Shown here piece after piece: positions 27,640-36,396 of a stretch of 64,000 nt of DNA (position 1 is its first letter; every line of letters begins with the position of its first letter). The stretch covers positions 70,315 through 134,314 of the forward strand of contig CAVZKY010000079.1 in NCBI GenBank assembly GCA_963775825.1. Reading direction: 5' to 3'. Under the pieces are notes generated by a model, which was not told the DNA's origin, searched no databases, and saw only the letters and a program-made list of their open reading frames with translations. The position numbers and the translations under genes are program-made. This DNA comes from Bog-532 sp963775825. Lineage in GTDB: Bacteria; Actinomycetota; Actinomycetes; Streptosporangiales; Streptosporangiaceae.

Positions 27640-28749
27640 TCAGGAGGCAGCGGACCAGGTCAGGGTGAAGCGGTCCAGGGTGTAGCCGAAGGCATTGACG
27701 GTGGGCTGGATGAAGTTGTTGCGGATCATCTGCGCCGCTTCCGATTCGGCCGCGCCGACGAGCGGGCCGCTCACCGCGGGCACCTGAGTGACCCGGTAGA
27801 AGGCAAGGCTCTGCGCCTCGCTGTACAGCACCGACTGGGCGAACTGCGGCCGGATCAGCGCCCCGCAGCCGAAGCCGGGGTACGTCCAGCTGTGCGCGGT
27901 ACTCAGCGGCCGGCTGGCGGTGTTGTCGACGCTGACGTCGTGTGCGCTCCGCGGCAGCTGCGGCGGCGGCAACACCACCGAGATCGCGACCTGCCCCGGC
28001 CGGCCCGGCTCCGGCGCCGCGAGGACCTGCAGCCGGTAGTGGCCAGAGGCCTGGGTCCACCAGGAAGGCCCCGGATTGAGATCGACCGTAGCGGAGGCGC
28101 GGCCGACGGCATAGAAGGTGCTCGAGTACCAGCAGGGCCAGGGGCCGATGTTCTTCGACACCTTGTGAGTGAAGACGAAGCTGAAGTTCTCCGTGCCCAG
28201 CGCCGGCTTGGAGATGCCCTCGATCTTCTGCAGAACCCAGGGGCCAAGCTGGGCGTTGGAGCTGGTACCGGCGCTGATCGTCTGCCACGGCCAGGCCAGC
28301 CGGACCTGTGGCAGGTGCACGTTCAGCCCGAAGAAGTGCAGCGAGGCCGACAGCGCCATCAGCACCACCGAGGCGATCGCGCGGCGGAAGATCAGCGCCA
28401 GGATTGCCGCGGCGGCGGTCCACTTGACCCACCGCGGAATCCACCGCCGGCGCCGGCGGTACGGAGGACGCGGGCCGCCCGTCGCGCCCAGCGGCGGCCA
28501 GCCTCGCGGCTGGCCTGCGACCGGGCCCGGCCGGGGCTGCGGCGGTACGTCGGCCGGCGCCGCCGGGCCCCCGTCCCGCACCGCCGCCGGGCCCCCGTCC
28601 CGCACCGCCGCCGGGTTCAGCGGGGCCCAGCCGCGGGCCGTATCTGCTCCGGCCCACGCCGCGGCATCTGGATCAGCCCAGGCCGGCTCCGCGGCGGCCA
28701 GCCTGCGTGAGCCGAATGAGCCCAGCAGGAGGATGAGCAGACGGACCAT
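27640..28749 (-). CDS. membrane-anchored exported protein of wall-hydrolase cluster
   Basis: 369 residues; AGGGGA lies 5 nt before the ATG. A hydrophobic N-terminus (MVRLLILLLGSFG) leads into a Pro-rich arm that contains an exact 24-bp tandem repeat (28562-28609) encoding AVRDGGPA twice. One membrane helix near 110-140 is followed by a roughly 215-residue extracytoplasmic domain with HLPQVRLAWPWQTIS, FTHKVSKNIGPWPCWYSST and NNFIQPTVNAFGYTLDRF. No catalytic motif is recognised. It is the last gene of a four-gene minus-strand cluster and may scaffold the hydrolases. Confidence 0.6.
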   Translation of the reverse strand: MVRLLILLLGSFGSRRLAAAEPAWADPDAAAWAGADTARGWAPLNPAAVRDGGPAAVRDGGPAAPADVPPQPRPGPVAGQPRGWPPLGATGGPRPPYRRRRRWIPRWVKWTAAAAILALIFRRAIASVVLMALSASLHFFGLNVHLPQVRLAWPWQTISAGTSSNAQLGPWVLQKIEGISKPALGTENFSFVFTHKVSKNIGPWPCWYSSTFYAVGRASATVDLNPGPSWWTQASGHYRLQVLAAPEPGRPGQVAISVVLPPPQLPRSAHDVSVDNTASRPLSTAHSWTYPGFGCGALIRPQFAQSVLYSEAQSLAFYRVTQVPAVSGPLVGAAESEAAQMIRNNFIQPTVNAFGYTLDRFTLTWSAAS

Positions 28750-28782
28750 CGGGTTCCCCTGTTCTGCGCTTGGTGGTGGCAG

Positions 28783-30963
28783 CTAGGCGGTGGCCGGGTA
28801 GTCGAGGCTGAGGACGACGGGCACCGCGCCGAATGGGCGGCGGAATTTGCCGCCCGGCTTGTCCGGGGCGTGCGGTTCGGCGATCCTGGGCCAGCGCATG
28901 TTCGTGTGCTGGTCGGTGAGGCCCTGCACGGAGTACGGGAATTCCATGGCCGAGGTGTTGTGCAGCTTCAGCAGGCCGCCCCAGCGAAAGCCCGCGAACA
29001 CATTGGCCAGCTCCAGGACGGACAGCTCCACCGGCACGGTGAGGTCGATGTGATAGACGGTGTCGGCCACCGCGACCAGGTCGTGCGCGCACTGCGTCAG
29101 GGCCTCGGACTTGGTCCGGAACACGGTGCCGTCCGGGTTGATGGTGCCGAGCTTTTCGCCCTGTACCGGCGAGTAGCGCGGGTTGGCCTCGCACTGCATC
29201 CAGTCGCAGGCGGCCAGCAGCTTCCAGGAGATCCCGCAGTTGCCGGCCACGTCCCGGTAGATGAGCTCGGCGCGGGCGAGTGGCCTGCGGGCTGTGGCCA
29301 GGAAGGTGCTCTTCACCGCCGCGGGCATCTGAGGCTGGTAGCGCGGCGCCGCCTGCCGCGTCCTGGCTGCCGCCTTCTTCTTGCGCGTCTTCTTCGGTGC
29401 GATGGCACTGCCCGCCGGTGCCATGGGGGGTAGTGCATCAGCGGCCCCGGGCCGGGCGGCCACCGACCGGGCCGCCGAGGTGGCTGGCGGCCCGGCCGTT
29501 CCGGCGGCCTGCGCGGGCCGGACGACGGCCGCGAGCTCGGCGATCACGCGGGTATCGGACGGCGAGCGCATCCGGGCCGAGGTGTGAGCTGTCGCCGGTC
29601 CCGTACTGGACGGTCCGGCTGGAATGCCGGGGATCTCGGCTCCATTCTGCCTTGCGGCGGGTGAGGCGGCCGGTGACGGGGTGGCCGACGGGGCCGACGC
29701 AGCCGGTGGGGTGGCGAAGGGATGGGGCACCCCAGCCGACGGCGAACCGGTACCGGTCGGCGCCGCCGGTGCCCGGCTGCCGGATGAGCTGCGGGCGGCT
29801 GACCCAGAACCGGGTGTGGGGGCCGGGGTGGCGGCCTCGGGCTGCCCCGTCGGCGTGGCTACCGCCGCGGACGCCGGCGGGGTCCGGCGCGGGCTGGCCA
29901 CCGCGGGAGCCGCTGCGCTGCCCTGCGGCTTGGGTGCTGGCCCGCTGGCCGGGCTCTGCGCGGGGACCGCCGGTCCCGGAGTCGCGGCGGCCTGGGATGC
30001 CGCCGCGTGCCGGGGCATGGTCTGCGAGGTGGGGGCGTAAGGGGCCGCCGTCTGGGGCGAGACGGTCCGGGTCGCCGGCACCGGGGTCGGGGCCGGCGTG
30101 CGGACTGACTTCGGCGTGGCGGTCGCCGTCGGTTTCGCGGTAGGCGCGAGCACCTGCCGGCTGGCTGCGCGGGACGACCTGACCGTGCTGGGCGGCGTGG
30201 CCGGCGGCGACGGGGTTGCCGCGGCGTGGGCCGGCTGCGGCGCCGCGACGAGTCCGGGGATCTCGGCCTGGCCGGCCGAGCCGGATGCGGTCTGCGGTGC
30301 GGTGGCCTGCGCGGCGGATGCCGGGGCCGGGTGGGCGGCTGCCCGGGCCTGCGCGGTGGCGGATTGGGTATCGGGGTCGAACCGGTACAGATTGTAGCGG
30401 CGCATGAGGCCAACCAGCGTGTTGCCGTAATTCGGGTCGGTGGCGTAGACCCCGGTGAGGGCCTGGGCGAAGCTGTTGGGTGCTTGCCGGTTGGCCATCG
30501 CCGCGCCGTAGTAGCCGCTTGTCGCGAGGAGGCTGGCGTGGTCGGCGATGCTCTCGGCCACGTTGTTGTACATCCGGAACTGAGCCGTGATGGTCACCCA
30601 CTGTCCGTTCTCGAACTCCTGCGTGGGCAGCGAAACCGAGCCCGCCGGGCCGGTCCCCTTGATGCCGAACAGGTTGTTGTCCTGGGCGGCCAGGCTGCTC
30701 TGGCCCCAGGCCGATTCATCGATGGCCTGAGCGATGGTGACGGCGGCCGGGACGCCGTAGGTGTTTTGGGCCGCGATCGCGCCCGGCGCGAGGTCGTTAA
30801 TGAACGCCTGCTGGGCGGCAGTGCCGGTCGCGGACGCTGCAGCGGCCGCCGGCTGGCTCCGCTGGTAACGGGACGACGCCGGCTTCACGGTGCTGGCTGC
30901 CACCGTACCGCCGGGCATCCCTGGGATGACCGGGCCCGACGTCACCGACGTCACCGACGTCAT
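28783..30963 (-). CDS. exported glucosaminidase with second C-terminal wall domain
   Basis: 726 residues from the ATG at 30963, which overlaps the upstream stop (ATGA). Residues about 55-200 are a FlgJ/LytG-type glucosaminidase: AITIAQ-like VTIAQAIDESAWGQSSLAAQ carries the catalytic Glu, then NNLFGIKGTG, FRMYNNVAESIADHASLL and the YATDPNYGNTLVGLMRRYNL end. A linker of about 330 residues rich in Ala/Pro follows, with two EIPG motifs. The last 190 residues form a separate Cys-containing domain (LLAACDWMQCEANPRYSPVQ, VYHIDLTVPVELSVLELANV) of unknown type. It should cleave peptidoglycan glycan strands. Confidence 0.8.
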   Translation of the reverse strand: MTSVTSVTSGPVIPGMPGGTVAASTVKPASSRYQRSQPAAAAASATGTAAQQAFINDLAPGAIAAQNTYGVPAAVTIAQAIDESAWGQSSLAAQDNNLFGIKGTGPAGSVSLPTQEFENGQWVTITAQFRMYNNVAESIADHASLLATSGYYGAAMANRQAPNSFAQALTGVYATDPNYGNTLVGLMRRYNLYRFDPDTQSATAQARAAAHPAPASAAQATAPQTASGSAGQAEIPGLVAAPQPAHAAATPSPPATPPSTVRSSRAASRQVLAPTAKPTATATPKSVRTPAPTPVPATRTVSPQTAAPYAPTSQTMPRHAAASQAAATPGPAVPAQSPASGPAPKPQGSAAAPAVASPRRTPPASAAVATPTGQPEAATPAPTPGSGSAARSSSGSRAPAAPTGTGSPSAGVPHPFATPPAASAPSATPSPAASPAARQNGAEIPGIPAGPSSTGPATAHTSARMRSPSDTRVIAELAAVVRPAQAAGTAGPPATSAARSVAARPGAADALPPMAPAGSAIAPKKTRKKKAAARTRQAAPRYQPQMPAAVKSTFLATARRPLARAELIYRDVAGNCGISWKLLAACDWMQCEANPRYSPVQGEKLGTINPDGTVFRTKSEALTQCAHDLVAVADTVYHIDLTVPVELSVLELANVFAGFRWGGLLKLHNTSAMEFPYSVQGLTDQHTNMRWPRIAEPHAPDKPGGKFRRPFGAVPVVLSLDYPATA

Positions 30964-32084
30964 CGTCTGGCCGGCTCCGCGCTTGCCGCCCGCCACCGTC
31001 GTCCCGGCCGCCGCTCCGCGGCTGGACCCGGCGGCCGGCCGGCCTCGGCCGAGGCTGCCGCGCGCTGCGGGGCACCCTGGCCGGCGGCGGAGCCTGCAGC
31101 CGCGGTTTGCGGGACGCCCGGAATAGCCGGGCGGTCGGCGGTCAGCGTGGCGGTCACGGCCGGTGCCGTGGCCCCGGCCGAGGCCGCCGCCGGCGTGGTG
31201 CCGGGGATGTCGGCGACTGCCGCAGCTGACTGCGCGGTCGTCCGCTGACCCGATCCCGCACCCGCAGCCGGCCGGGTCCGGGCCGCGGTCCCCACGTCCG
31301 AGGTACCCGCCACCGGCGTGCTGGATCGCGCGGATGACGCGCCCTGGTCGGCTGAACCCGCGGCCGCCGGAAGGCTGCCGTTGCTGACAAAGCCGGCAAT
31401 TCCGTCGTCCGCCAGTGAGCCGCTGTACTGATGGGCGTTGACGGAGAAATTCGGCAGCGAGTCGCCGCCAATGGCGGACAGGACGCCTTCCGAGTACTTC
31501 GTGACCACTTCCACGTGGCCGTCAAACAGGATCCAGTCGCCAGGCAGCGGCTGATAGCCGTCGCCCAGCGGATGCCAGCGCTGATGTGCCTGCGCGTCCT
31601 GCAGGAGGGAAGCGATGCTGGGCGAGCCGGGGTTGGTGTCCACCCGGACGTCGGCCCAGTCGTGCAGTGGCCAGGGGTAGCTTGATCCGCCCGTCACCCA
31701 GCTATTCCGGCCGACGATCTGGGCCCCCAGCTCAAGGGTCATGCTGGCGAAGGCGGCGCAGGACTCGCCGTGGTCAGTACCGTCTGTGCTGTCCTGCTGC
31801 CAGATCAGCGCTTCCATCTCGGCCGGTGTCTTGGACTCGGCCAGCCGCAGGTAGTACGTGGCGACGCTGACGATCGCCGAGCGCACGGCCGAGTCGTCCG
31901 CCTGCGCCGCCTGCGCCGGCCGGGCCGCCTGGTCGAGCGCCGTCAGCGTGACGGGGACGCTGGCCGGCGACGCGACCTGATCCGCGGTACCGGGGACGAA
32001 GGCGAAGCCTGTAATCGCCCCGCCGGCGCCGAGGCTGACGAGCGCCGTCGCCTGCTGCCACCACGGCTTACGAGGGGAATTCAC
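30960..32084 (-). CDS. CHAP-type amidase/endopeptidase, exported
   Basis: 374 residues from the GTG at 32084 (AAGGTG 5 nt upstream). A hydrophobic N-terminal segment (ATALVSLGAGGAITGFAFV) serves for export. The catalytic domain, about 110-235, shows DHGESCAAFASMTLELGAQI (Cys nucleophile), PLPGDWILFDGHVEVVTK (His) and LSAIGGDSLPNFSVNAHQYS (Asn/Asp), the CHAP order. The rest is an Ala/Pro/Thr-rich linker with the IPG motifs DIPG and AIPG that recur in the next protein. The Arg-rich end might be out-of-frame reading: shifting frame near 31030 would fuse it to the glucosaminidase, but the ATGA overlap argues for two genes. Confidence 0.75.
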   Translation of the reverse strand: MNSPRKPWWQQATALVSLGAGGAITGFAFVPGTADQVASPASVPVTLTALDQAARPAQAAQADDSAVRSAIVSVATYYLRLAESKTPAEMEALIWQQDSTDGTDHGESCAAFASMTLELGAQIVGRNSWVTGGSSYPWPLHDWADVRVDTNPGSPSIASLLQDAQAHQRWHPLGDGYQPLPGDWILFDGHVEVVTKYSEGVLSAIGGDSLPNFSVNAHQYSGSLADDGIAGFVSNGSLPAAAGSADQGASSARSSTPVAGTSDVGTAARTRPAAGAGSGQRTTAQSAAAVADIPGTTPAAASAGATAPAVTATLTADRPAIPGVPQTAAAGSAAGQGAPQRAAASAEAGRPPGPAAERRPGRRWRAASAEPARR

Positions 32085-32159
32085 AGAGTCACCTTCTTCC
32101 ACGGTTCAGTTGGCCGGGCTGAGCGCCCGGAGCCGTGCCAAGGGGCCACGGACGGAGGC

Positions 32160-33224
32160 TCAGCAGATCGGCGGTCTCAAAGATTGGTCTGGGACAGGGT
32201 TCTTGAGGATGGCCTGCACCTGCGGGTTACCCGGACTTCCCGCGTTCCCGAAGAGGATCGCCGCGTCCTGGGCGTCCTGGGCCGTCGCGCCGACCGCCCA
32301 CTTCTGGTAGACGTCGGCGACCAGCGCGGCCTGCTGGGCAGCCGTCGTCACCGGGGCGCGGCACACGCTGGGGAATCCCGGCTCTGAGGTCACGGCCGCC
32401 GAACCCGTGTAGCGGATGCAGTTCGCCGGATTGCTCTCCAGGCCCGGCTGGACGGACGGATCGCCGTTGGCGCCGATGGTGGACGCGCCACCGATGATGT
32501 TGTTGATCGCCCGGGCTGCGACCTCCAGGCTGTCGATGGGGTTGAGGGCGTTGTAGGGGTGGTGCAGGTTCAGCGACCAGGCGACCTCCGCGCCCTGGGC
32601 CGGGGCGATCGGCTCGAGCCCCATCCGGCCGCTTTTCGTGTCGCTGAACTGCGGATTGCCGGAACTGGCCAGCAGCGCGAAGACCCACAGGATCTGCTGC
32701 GTGCCCTTGGCGCAGGCGAAGTTGATCTGGCCTGGCTCGGACGTGACATCGGGGTTCTGGCAGGCGGTGGTGATCTCGGCCTGCATGGCGGGGACGCTGG
32801 CCGGCCACGACGCGCCCCCGGTGAGCAGCACCGTCACCAGCCCGACGGCCAGTGCCAGCAGCGCGGCGCTGAGCGCCGCTATGACCTTACGGCGCCGGAA
32901 GAAGCCCGGCCGGTAGGCGCTGCCCCGGCCGCGGTTGATGAGCACCGATGCGCGGTCCTCACCGGCTGGCGGCACCGCACCGGCAGCCCGGCCCAGGAAC
33001 GCGCCGGCATCACCCGCACTGCGGTCATGTCCGCCGGCGACCCTGGAGTGGCCCGGGATGGCGCGCTCGGGCACCGCGTAGAAACCGGCGGCGCGGCCCG
33101 GTTCGGGGAGGCGGCCCAGATCGCCCAGCACGCCCTGAGCGGGCTCGTCGAATAGGGGCTGCACCGCGTCCCGGGCCAGCACGGACTCGGCGAGCCTGCG
33201 TTCGATATCCTTCAAGGTCCTCAT
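32160..33224 (-). CDS. single-pass membrane protein heading the wall-hydrolase cluster
   Basis: 354 residues. An amphipathic N-terminus (MRTLKDIERRLAESVL) and a cytoplasmic region precede one membrane helix at about 113-134 (IAALSAALLALAVGLVTVLL), followed by a 215-residue extracytoplasmic domain with RMGLEPIAPAQGAEVAWSLN and IDSLEVAARAINNIIGGAST. This faintly recalls a transglycosylase fold, but the catalytic Glu context is not convincing. GAGGC lies 8 nt before the ATG. It is the first gene of the minus-strand cluster and sits 76 bp before the CHAP gene. Confidence 0.65.
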   Translation of the reverse strand: MRTLKDIERRLAESVLARDAVQPLFDEPAQGVLGDLGRLPEPGRAAGFYAVPERAIPGHSRVAGGHDRSAGDAGAFLGRAAGAVPPAGEDRASVLINRGRGSAYRPGFFRRRKVIAALSAALLALAVGLVTVLLTGGASWPASVPAMQAEITTACQNPDVTSEPGQINFACAKGTQQILWVFALLASSGNPQFSDTKSGRMGLEPIAPAQGAEVAWSLNLHHPYNALNPIDSLEVAARAINNIIGGASTIGANGDPSVQPGLESNPANCIRYTGSAAVTSEPGFPSVCRAPVTTAAQQAALVADVYQKWAVGATAQDAQDAAILFGNAGSPGNPQVQAILKNPVPDQSLRPPIC

Positions 33225-33556
33225 AGCAATCGCCTCGGGGGTGCGAGAGCCGGTGCGCCGGGAAGATGGCGGGTGCGGCCGGCGTCGGGGGAGCGGAGTC
33301 GGGTGGCTGAGGGCAGGAATATCCGGGGCGGATCGACGAATCGGGTCAGACCGGGGTGAGACGAGGCGTGCCGGGCGGAGTACGCTGGTTCGAACTTGAT
33401 CGCGAACACCTCCTCTGACCTCGGAATATCCTGGAACTTGGCTCCCTCATGCAGGATATTAGAACACGTGTACGAACAGGCGTCAATCGGATTGTCATTG
33501 CCTCATGATATGCGAACACAGGTTCGATTACCGCCTGTTCCCGGCGGTCGCCATTA
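33225..33556. other. upstream region of wall-hydrolase cluster
   Basis: About 330 bp with no convincing gene. It holds an SOS-box-like site at 33513-33526 and a GTTCGAAC palindrome at 33388-33395. A short minus-strand frame (33221-33409) with GGAGG before a GTG encodes a basic 62-mer that I do not consider real. Confidence 0.5.
33513..33526. promoter_or_regulatory. SOS-box-like site CGAAC-N4-GTTCG
   Basis: CGAACACAGGTTCG followed by A matches the actinobacterial LexA consensus CGAAC-N4-GTTCG exactly in both half-sites. It lies about 290 bp upstream of the first wall-hydrolase-cluster gene on the minus strand; no plus-strand gene follows other than a remnant. Confidence 0.5.
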
Positions 33557-33688
33557 CTGCTGATCGGGACGGAGAGCGAGATCGCCGACCAGCTCCGCGA
33601 GCAGAGGGTCCGGTTCGGTTTGAACCGCGTGACCGTGCACGAGCCGTGCCTGGCCGACCTGGCTTCGGTGATTGCGAAGCTCGGCTAG
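33557..33688 (+). pseudogene. C-terminal remnant of an F420/LLM-type oxidoreductase
   Basis: 44 codons ending in TAG read LLIGTESEIADQLREQRVRF and HEPCLADLASVIAKLG, the typical end of luciferase-like (F420-dependent) oxidoreductases of the TIGR03621 kind. No start or upstream body is present; the AI-2E transporter gene converges 10 bp away. A deletion has removed the rest. Confidence 0.7.
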
Positions 33689-33697
33689 CGCCTGGCG

Positions 33698-34966
33698 CTA
33701 GCTCTTGTCCAGCCGCGGAAACGTGACCTCGTTGAGGATCAGCCGGATCGCCGCGGCCACCGGGATCGCGACCAGGGCGCCCACGATGCCCAGCAGCACG
33801 CCGCCGATCAGCACCGCCACCAGGCTGACCACAGCGGGCACCTCGACCGTCCGGCCCATGATGCGGGGCACGATCAGGTAGTCCTCGGCCAGCCGGTACG
33901 CGATGTAGAAGGCCAGCGTGGCGATGGCTACCGGCAGCGACACGGTCAGGGCGACCAGTGTCACGATGGCACCGCCGATGGTGGAGCCGATCACGGGGAT
34001 GAGGTCGAGGATGGCAATCAGCAGCGCCAGCAGTACCGGGTACGGAATGCCGAATGCGATCATCCAGACGAACGTGCCGAGCCCCGCGATCACCGAGGTG
34101 ATGAAGTTGCCGAGCACATAGCCGCCCACCTTGATGATGATCTGATCGGTGATCAGGATGACGCGCGGGCGGCGGGAGTGCGGCACGAGCTTGTAGGCGA
34201 ACAGCTTGATGGCCGGCAGCCCGGCCAGAAAGTACACGGTCAGCACGAGGACGGCGAGGATCTCGGAGAACGTGCTGAGCACGAGTACGCCCGCCCCCAG
34301 GACGCCCCCGATCAGCGCGGAGCCCTTGCTGCTCAGCAGGCTGGTGAGCTTGCTCTGGAGCTGGTACTTCTGGTTGAGCTTGCCCAGCTCCGAGTTGTGG
34401 TCCTGAAGCTGGTGCAGGTAGGTGGGGACCTCCTTGGCCAGGGCCGTGGTCTGGGCGGTGAGCGGCGGGATGGCGGTGGCCAGGAAGATCCCGATCACCC
34501 CGACCAGGGCGATAAGGACCATGACGACCGCCGCCCAGCGCGGCCAGCCGCGGCGGGTTAGCCAGCTCACGACGGGATCCAGGCCACAGGCAATGAACAG
34601 GGCGAGCCCGATGATGATCAGGATCGACCTGGACCGGATCAGCAGTTCGACGAGACCGAAAGTCACCGCGACGCCGGCCGCGCCCGTGAGGCCGATGTAG
34701 AACGGCGAGCGCCGGTTCATCGCCCGGCCCGGCTCGCCCATGCCGCCGGTCCGCTCGGCGACCTCGTTCGCGGCTTCGACCGCCTCCTGCACCCGGCTCT
34801 CGGCCTCATCGGTGGTGGTGCCCGGCCGGTTCGCCTCCCCGGCCGCGGATTTACCGAGATCCGCGGCGTCCTGCCTGGCAGCTTCTGTATCGGTGGGTGG
34901 CGCGTCATTGACCCGCGCGTCAGCCACCCGGGTGTCGCTAGCGCGCCCGGGCCCATCCGCGCTCAC
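33698..34966 (-). CDS. AI-2E family transporter
   Basis: 422 residues. A disordered N-terminal arm of about 85 residues precedes eight membrane helices of the AI-2E (DUF20) exporter family. AIPPLTAQTTALAKEVPTYL, the glycine-rich GYVLGNFITSVIAGLGTFVW and the LLALLIAILDLIPVIGSTIG hairpin are family markers. The substrate is unknown. The start GTG at 34966 overlaps the stop of the upstream gene (GTGA), so it is translationally coupled to the flippase-like protein. Confidence 0.88.
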   Translation of the reverse strand: MSADGPGRASDTRVADARVNDAPPTDTEAARQDAADLGKSAAGEANRPGTTTDEAESRVQEAVEAANEVAERTGGMGEPGRAMNRRSPFYIGLTGAAGVAVTFGLVELLIRSRSILIIIGLALFIACGLDPVVSWLTRRGWPRWAAVVMVLIALVGVIGIFLATAIPPLTAQTTALAKEVPTYLHQLQDHNSELGKLNQKYQLQSKLTSLLSSKGSALIGGVLGAGVLVLSTFSEILAVLVLTVYFLAGLPAIKLFAYKLVPHSRRPRVILITDQIIIKVGGYVLGNFITSVIAGLGTFVWMIAFGIPYPVLLALLIAILDLIPVIGSTIGGAIVTLVALTVSLPVAIATLAFYIAYRLAEDYLIVPRIMGRTVEVPAVVSLVAVLIGGVLLGIVGALVAIPVAAAIRLILNEVTFPRLDKS

Positions 34967-36339
34967 GATGCGTCACCCACCACGGAATCTCCCTTTGCCG
35001 GTCCGCCGGCCGTATCTCTCTTTCCGTCTTCCGGCGCTTTACTCCGGCGCGCGGTTACCGGCGTCGCGTCACTGCCGTCGGCTGCGCCCCTGATGCTTGG
35101 CCGGAGACCCGTGCCGTCCGCCCGACCGACGTTATCGGCTGCCGAGCCGCCGGTCCCGTCGGGACCTGGATCGGCGTGGTCAGCCTCGTCGCCATGGCTC
35201 ATCATCCCCAGCACCGCCTGTCGCATAGCCGGCAGGCCCGCTCCGCGTGGCACCTTGAGCGAAACGTAGGCGATCGCACCCGCCGGGATCGGCATCCAGA
35301 AGTTCACGAGGCGCCAGCCAAGTACGCCCAGCGTGGCCACGTTGCGGGTGACCCCGAAGCTCACGAGCAGCAGCGGAGTAACTGAGTCGACCACGCCCAG
35401 GCCAGCGGGCGTGACAGGGAGCGCGCCGGCGACGTTGGCGATGCCGTAGGCGGCGAACAACTCCACCGGGTTGGCGATCCGGCCGAACGCGGCCACGAAG
35501 CACCACAGCGATGCAGCGTCCAGAAGCCAGTTCAGTGCGGCCCAGGTAACTGATTCCAGCATGACCCGGCGGTCCCGGCCGATCGCGGACAGGTTCGCGC
35601 TCGAATCCCGGATGATGCGCTCCAGCCGGTCGCCCAGCCCCGGGATCCGGCGCCCCAGCGCGCCCATGATCCGTGATGTGCGCTCGGTTCCCCGCGTCAC
35701 TCCGAGGACCAGCAGTCCCGCGGCGAGCAGCACGATGGCGCCGAGGACGGCAACGGTCACGTAGATGGGGTGAAAGCCGGCCAGCGGGATGGAGATGACC
35801 AGCGATATCCACAGCAGGACGTTCAGTACCAGGGTGGACCCCAGGCCCTTGGCCGCCATCATCACGCCGGCGTCGACGCCGGGGATGCCTTCGGCGGTGA
35901 ACAGCCGGTACCCGATGCCCGCGCTGCCTAGGGTCCCGGCCGGGATAACGTGCGCGACCGCCGCCGCCGCCAGGTCGATCCGGAACAGCCGAGACAGGCT
36001 GGGCCGGCCCTCCGGCTTGAGCAGGGCCCTGGTGAGCAGGCCGTAGCAGAACAGTGACAGCGCTTCGAGGATGACGCCAGCCGCCATCCAGTAGACGTTC
36101 ACCCGCCCGAGCAGATAGAGGTCCTTGCTGGCGCCGGTCAGCTCGGGTACGACCAGGTACTCGATGATCAGCAAGATGATGAAGATGAGGGCTCCCCGGC
36201 GGAGCGGCTTGGCCACCAGGGGCAGCCAGCCACGCCACCCGCGGCGCCGTTCGCCCTGGCCACTCCCTGTGCTCCCGCGCCCCCGACGACGCTGTTCCGG
36301 CGGCTGGGGCGGACTCAGCCCGTCCTCATCCTTAGACAC
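34963..36339 (-). CDS. UPF0104 / LPG-synthase transmembrane-type protein
   Basis: 458 residues. An Arg/Gly-rich N-terminus precedes about eight membrane helices typical of the LPG_synthase_TM/UPF0104 family: HVIPAGTLGSAGIGYRLF, and YGIANVAGALPVTPAGLGVV with its downstream partner SVTPLLLVSFGVTRN. Members flip or transfer glycolipids. There is no C-terminal lysyl-transfer domain; instead a charged tail of 90 residues follows. GTG start. Operon partner: the AI-2E transporter. Confidence 0.88.
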   Translation of the reverse strand: MSKDEDGLSPPQPPEQRRRGRGSTGSGQGERRRGWRGWLPLVAKPLRRGALIFIILLIIEYLVVPELTGASKDLYLLGRVNVYWMAAGVILEALSLFCYGLLTRALLKPEGRPSLSRLFRIDLAAAAVAHVIPAGTLGSAGIGYRLFTAEGIPGVDAGVMMAAKGLGSTLVLNVLLWISLVISIPLAGFHPIYVTVAVLGAIVLLAAGLLVLGVTRGTERTSRIMGALGRRIPGLGDRLERIIRDSSANLSAIGRDRRVMLESVTWAALNWLLDAASLWCFVAAFGRIANPVELFAAYGIANVAGALPVTPAGLGVVDSVTPLLLVSFGVTRNVATLGVLGWRLVNFWMPIPAGAIAYVSLKVPRGAGLPAMRQAVLGMMSHGDEADHADPGPDGTGGSAADNVGRADGTGLRPSIRGAADGSDATPVTARRSKAPEDGKRDTAGGPAKGDSVVGDAS

Positions 36340-36396
36340 ATGACACGTTTACCCCAGAAAAGGGACGGAACCCATTCGCCGGGCCTTACGCGGAAC

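Noticed and set aside
33221..33409. 62-residue minus-strand frame with GGAGG before a GTG
   Set aside because: Basic, composition like random high-GC reading; no conserved pattern.
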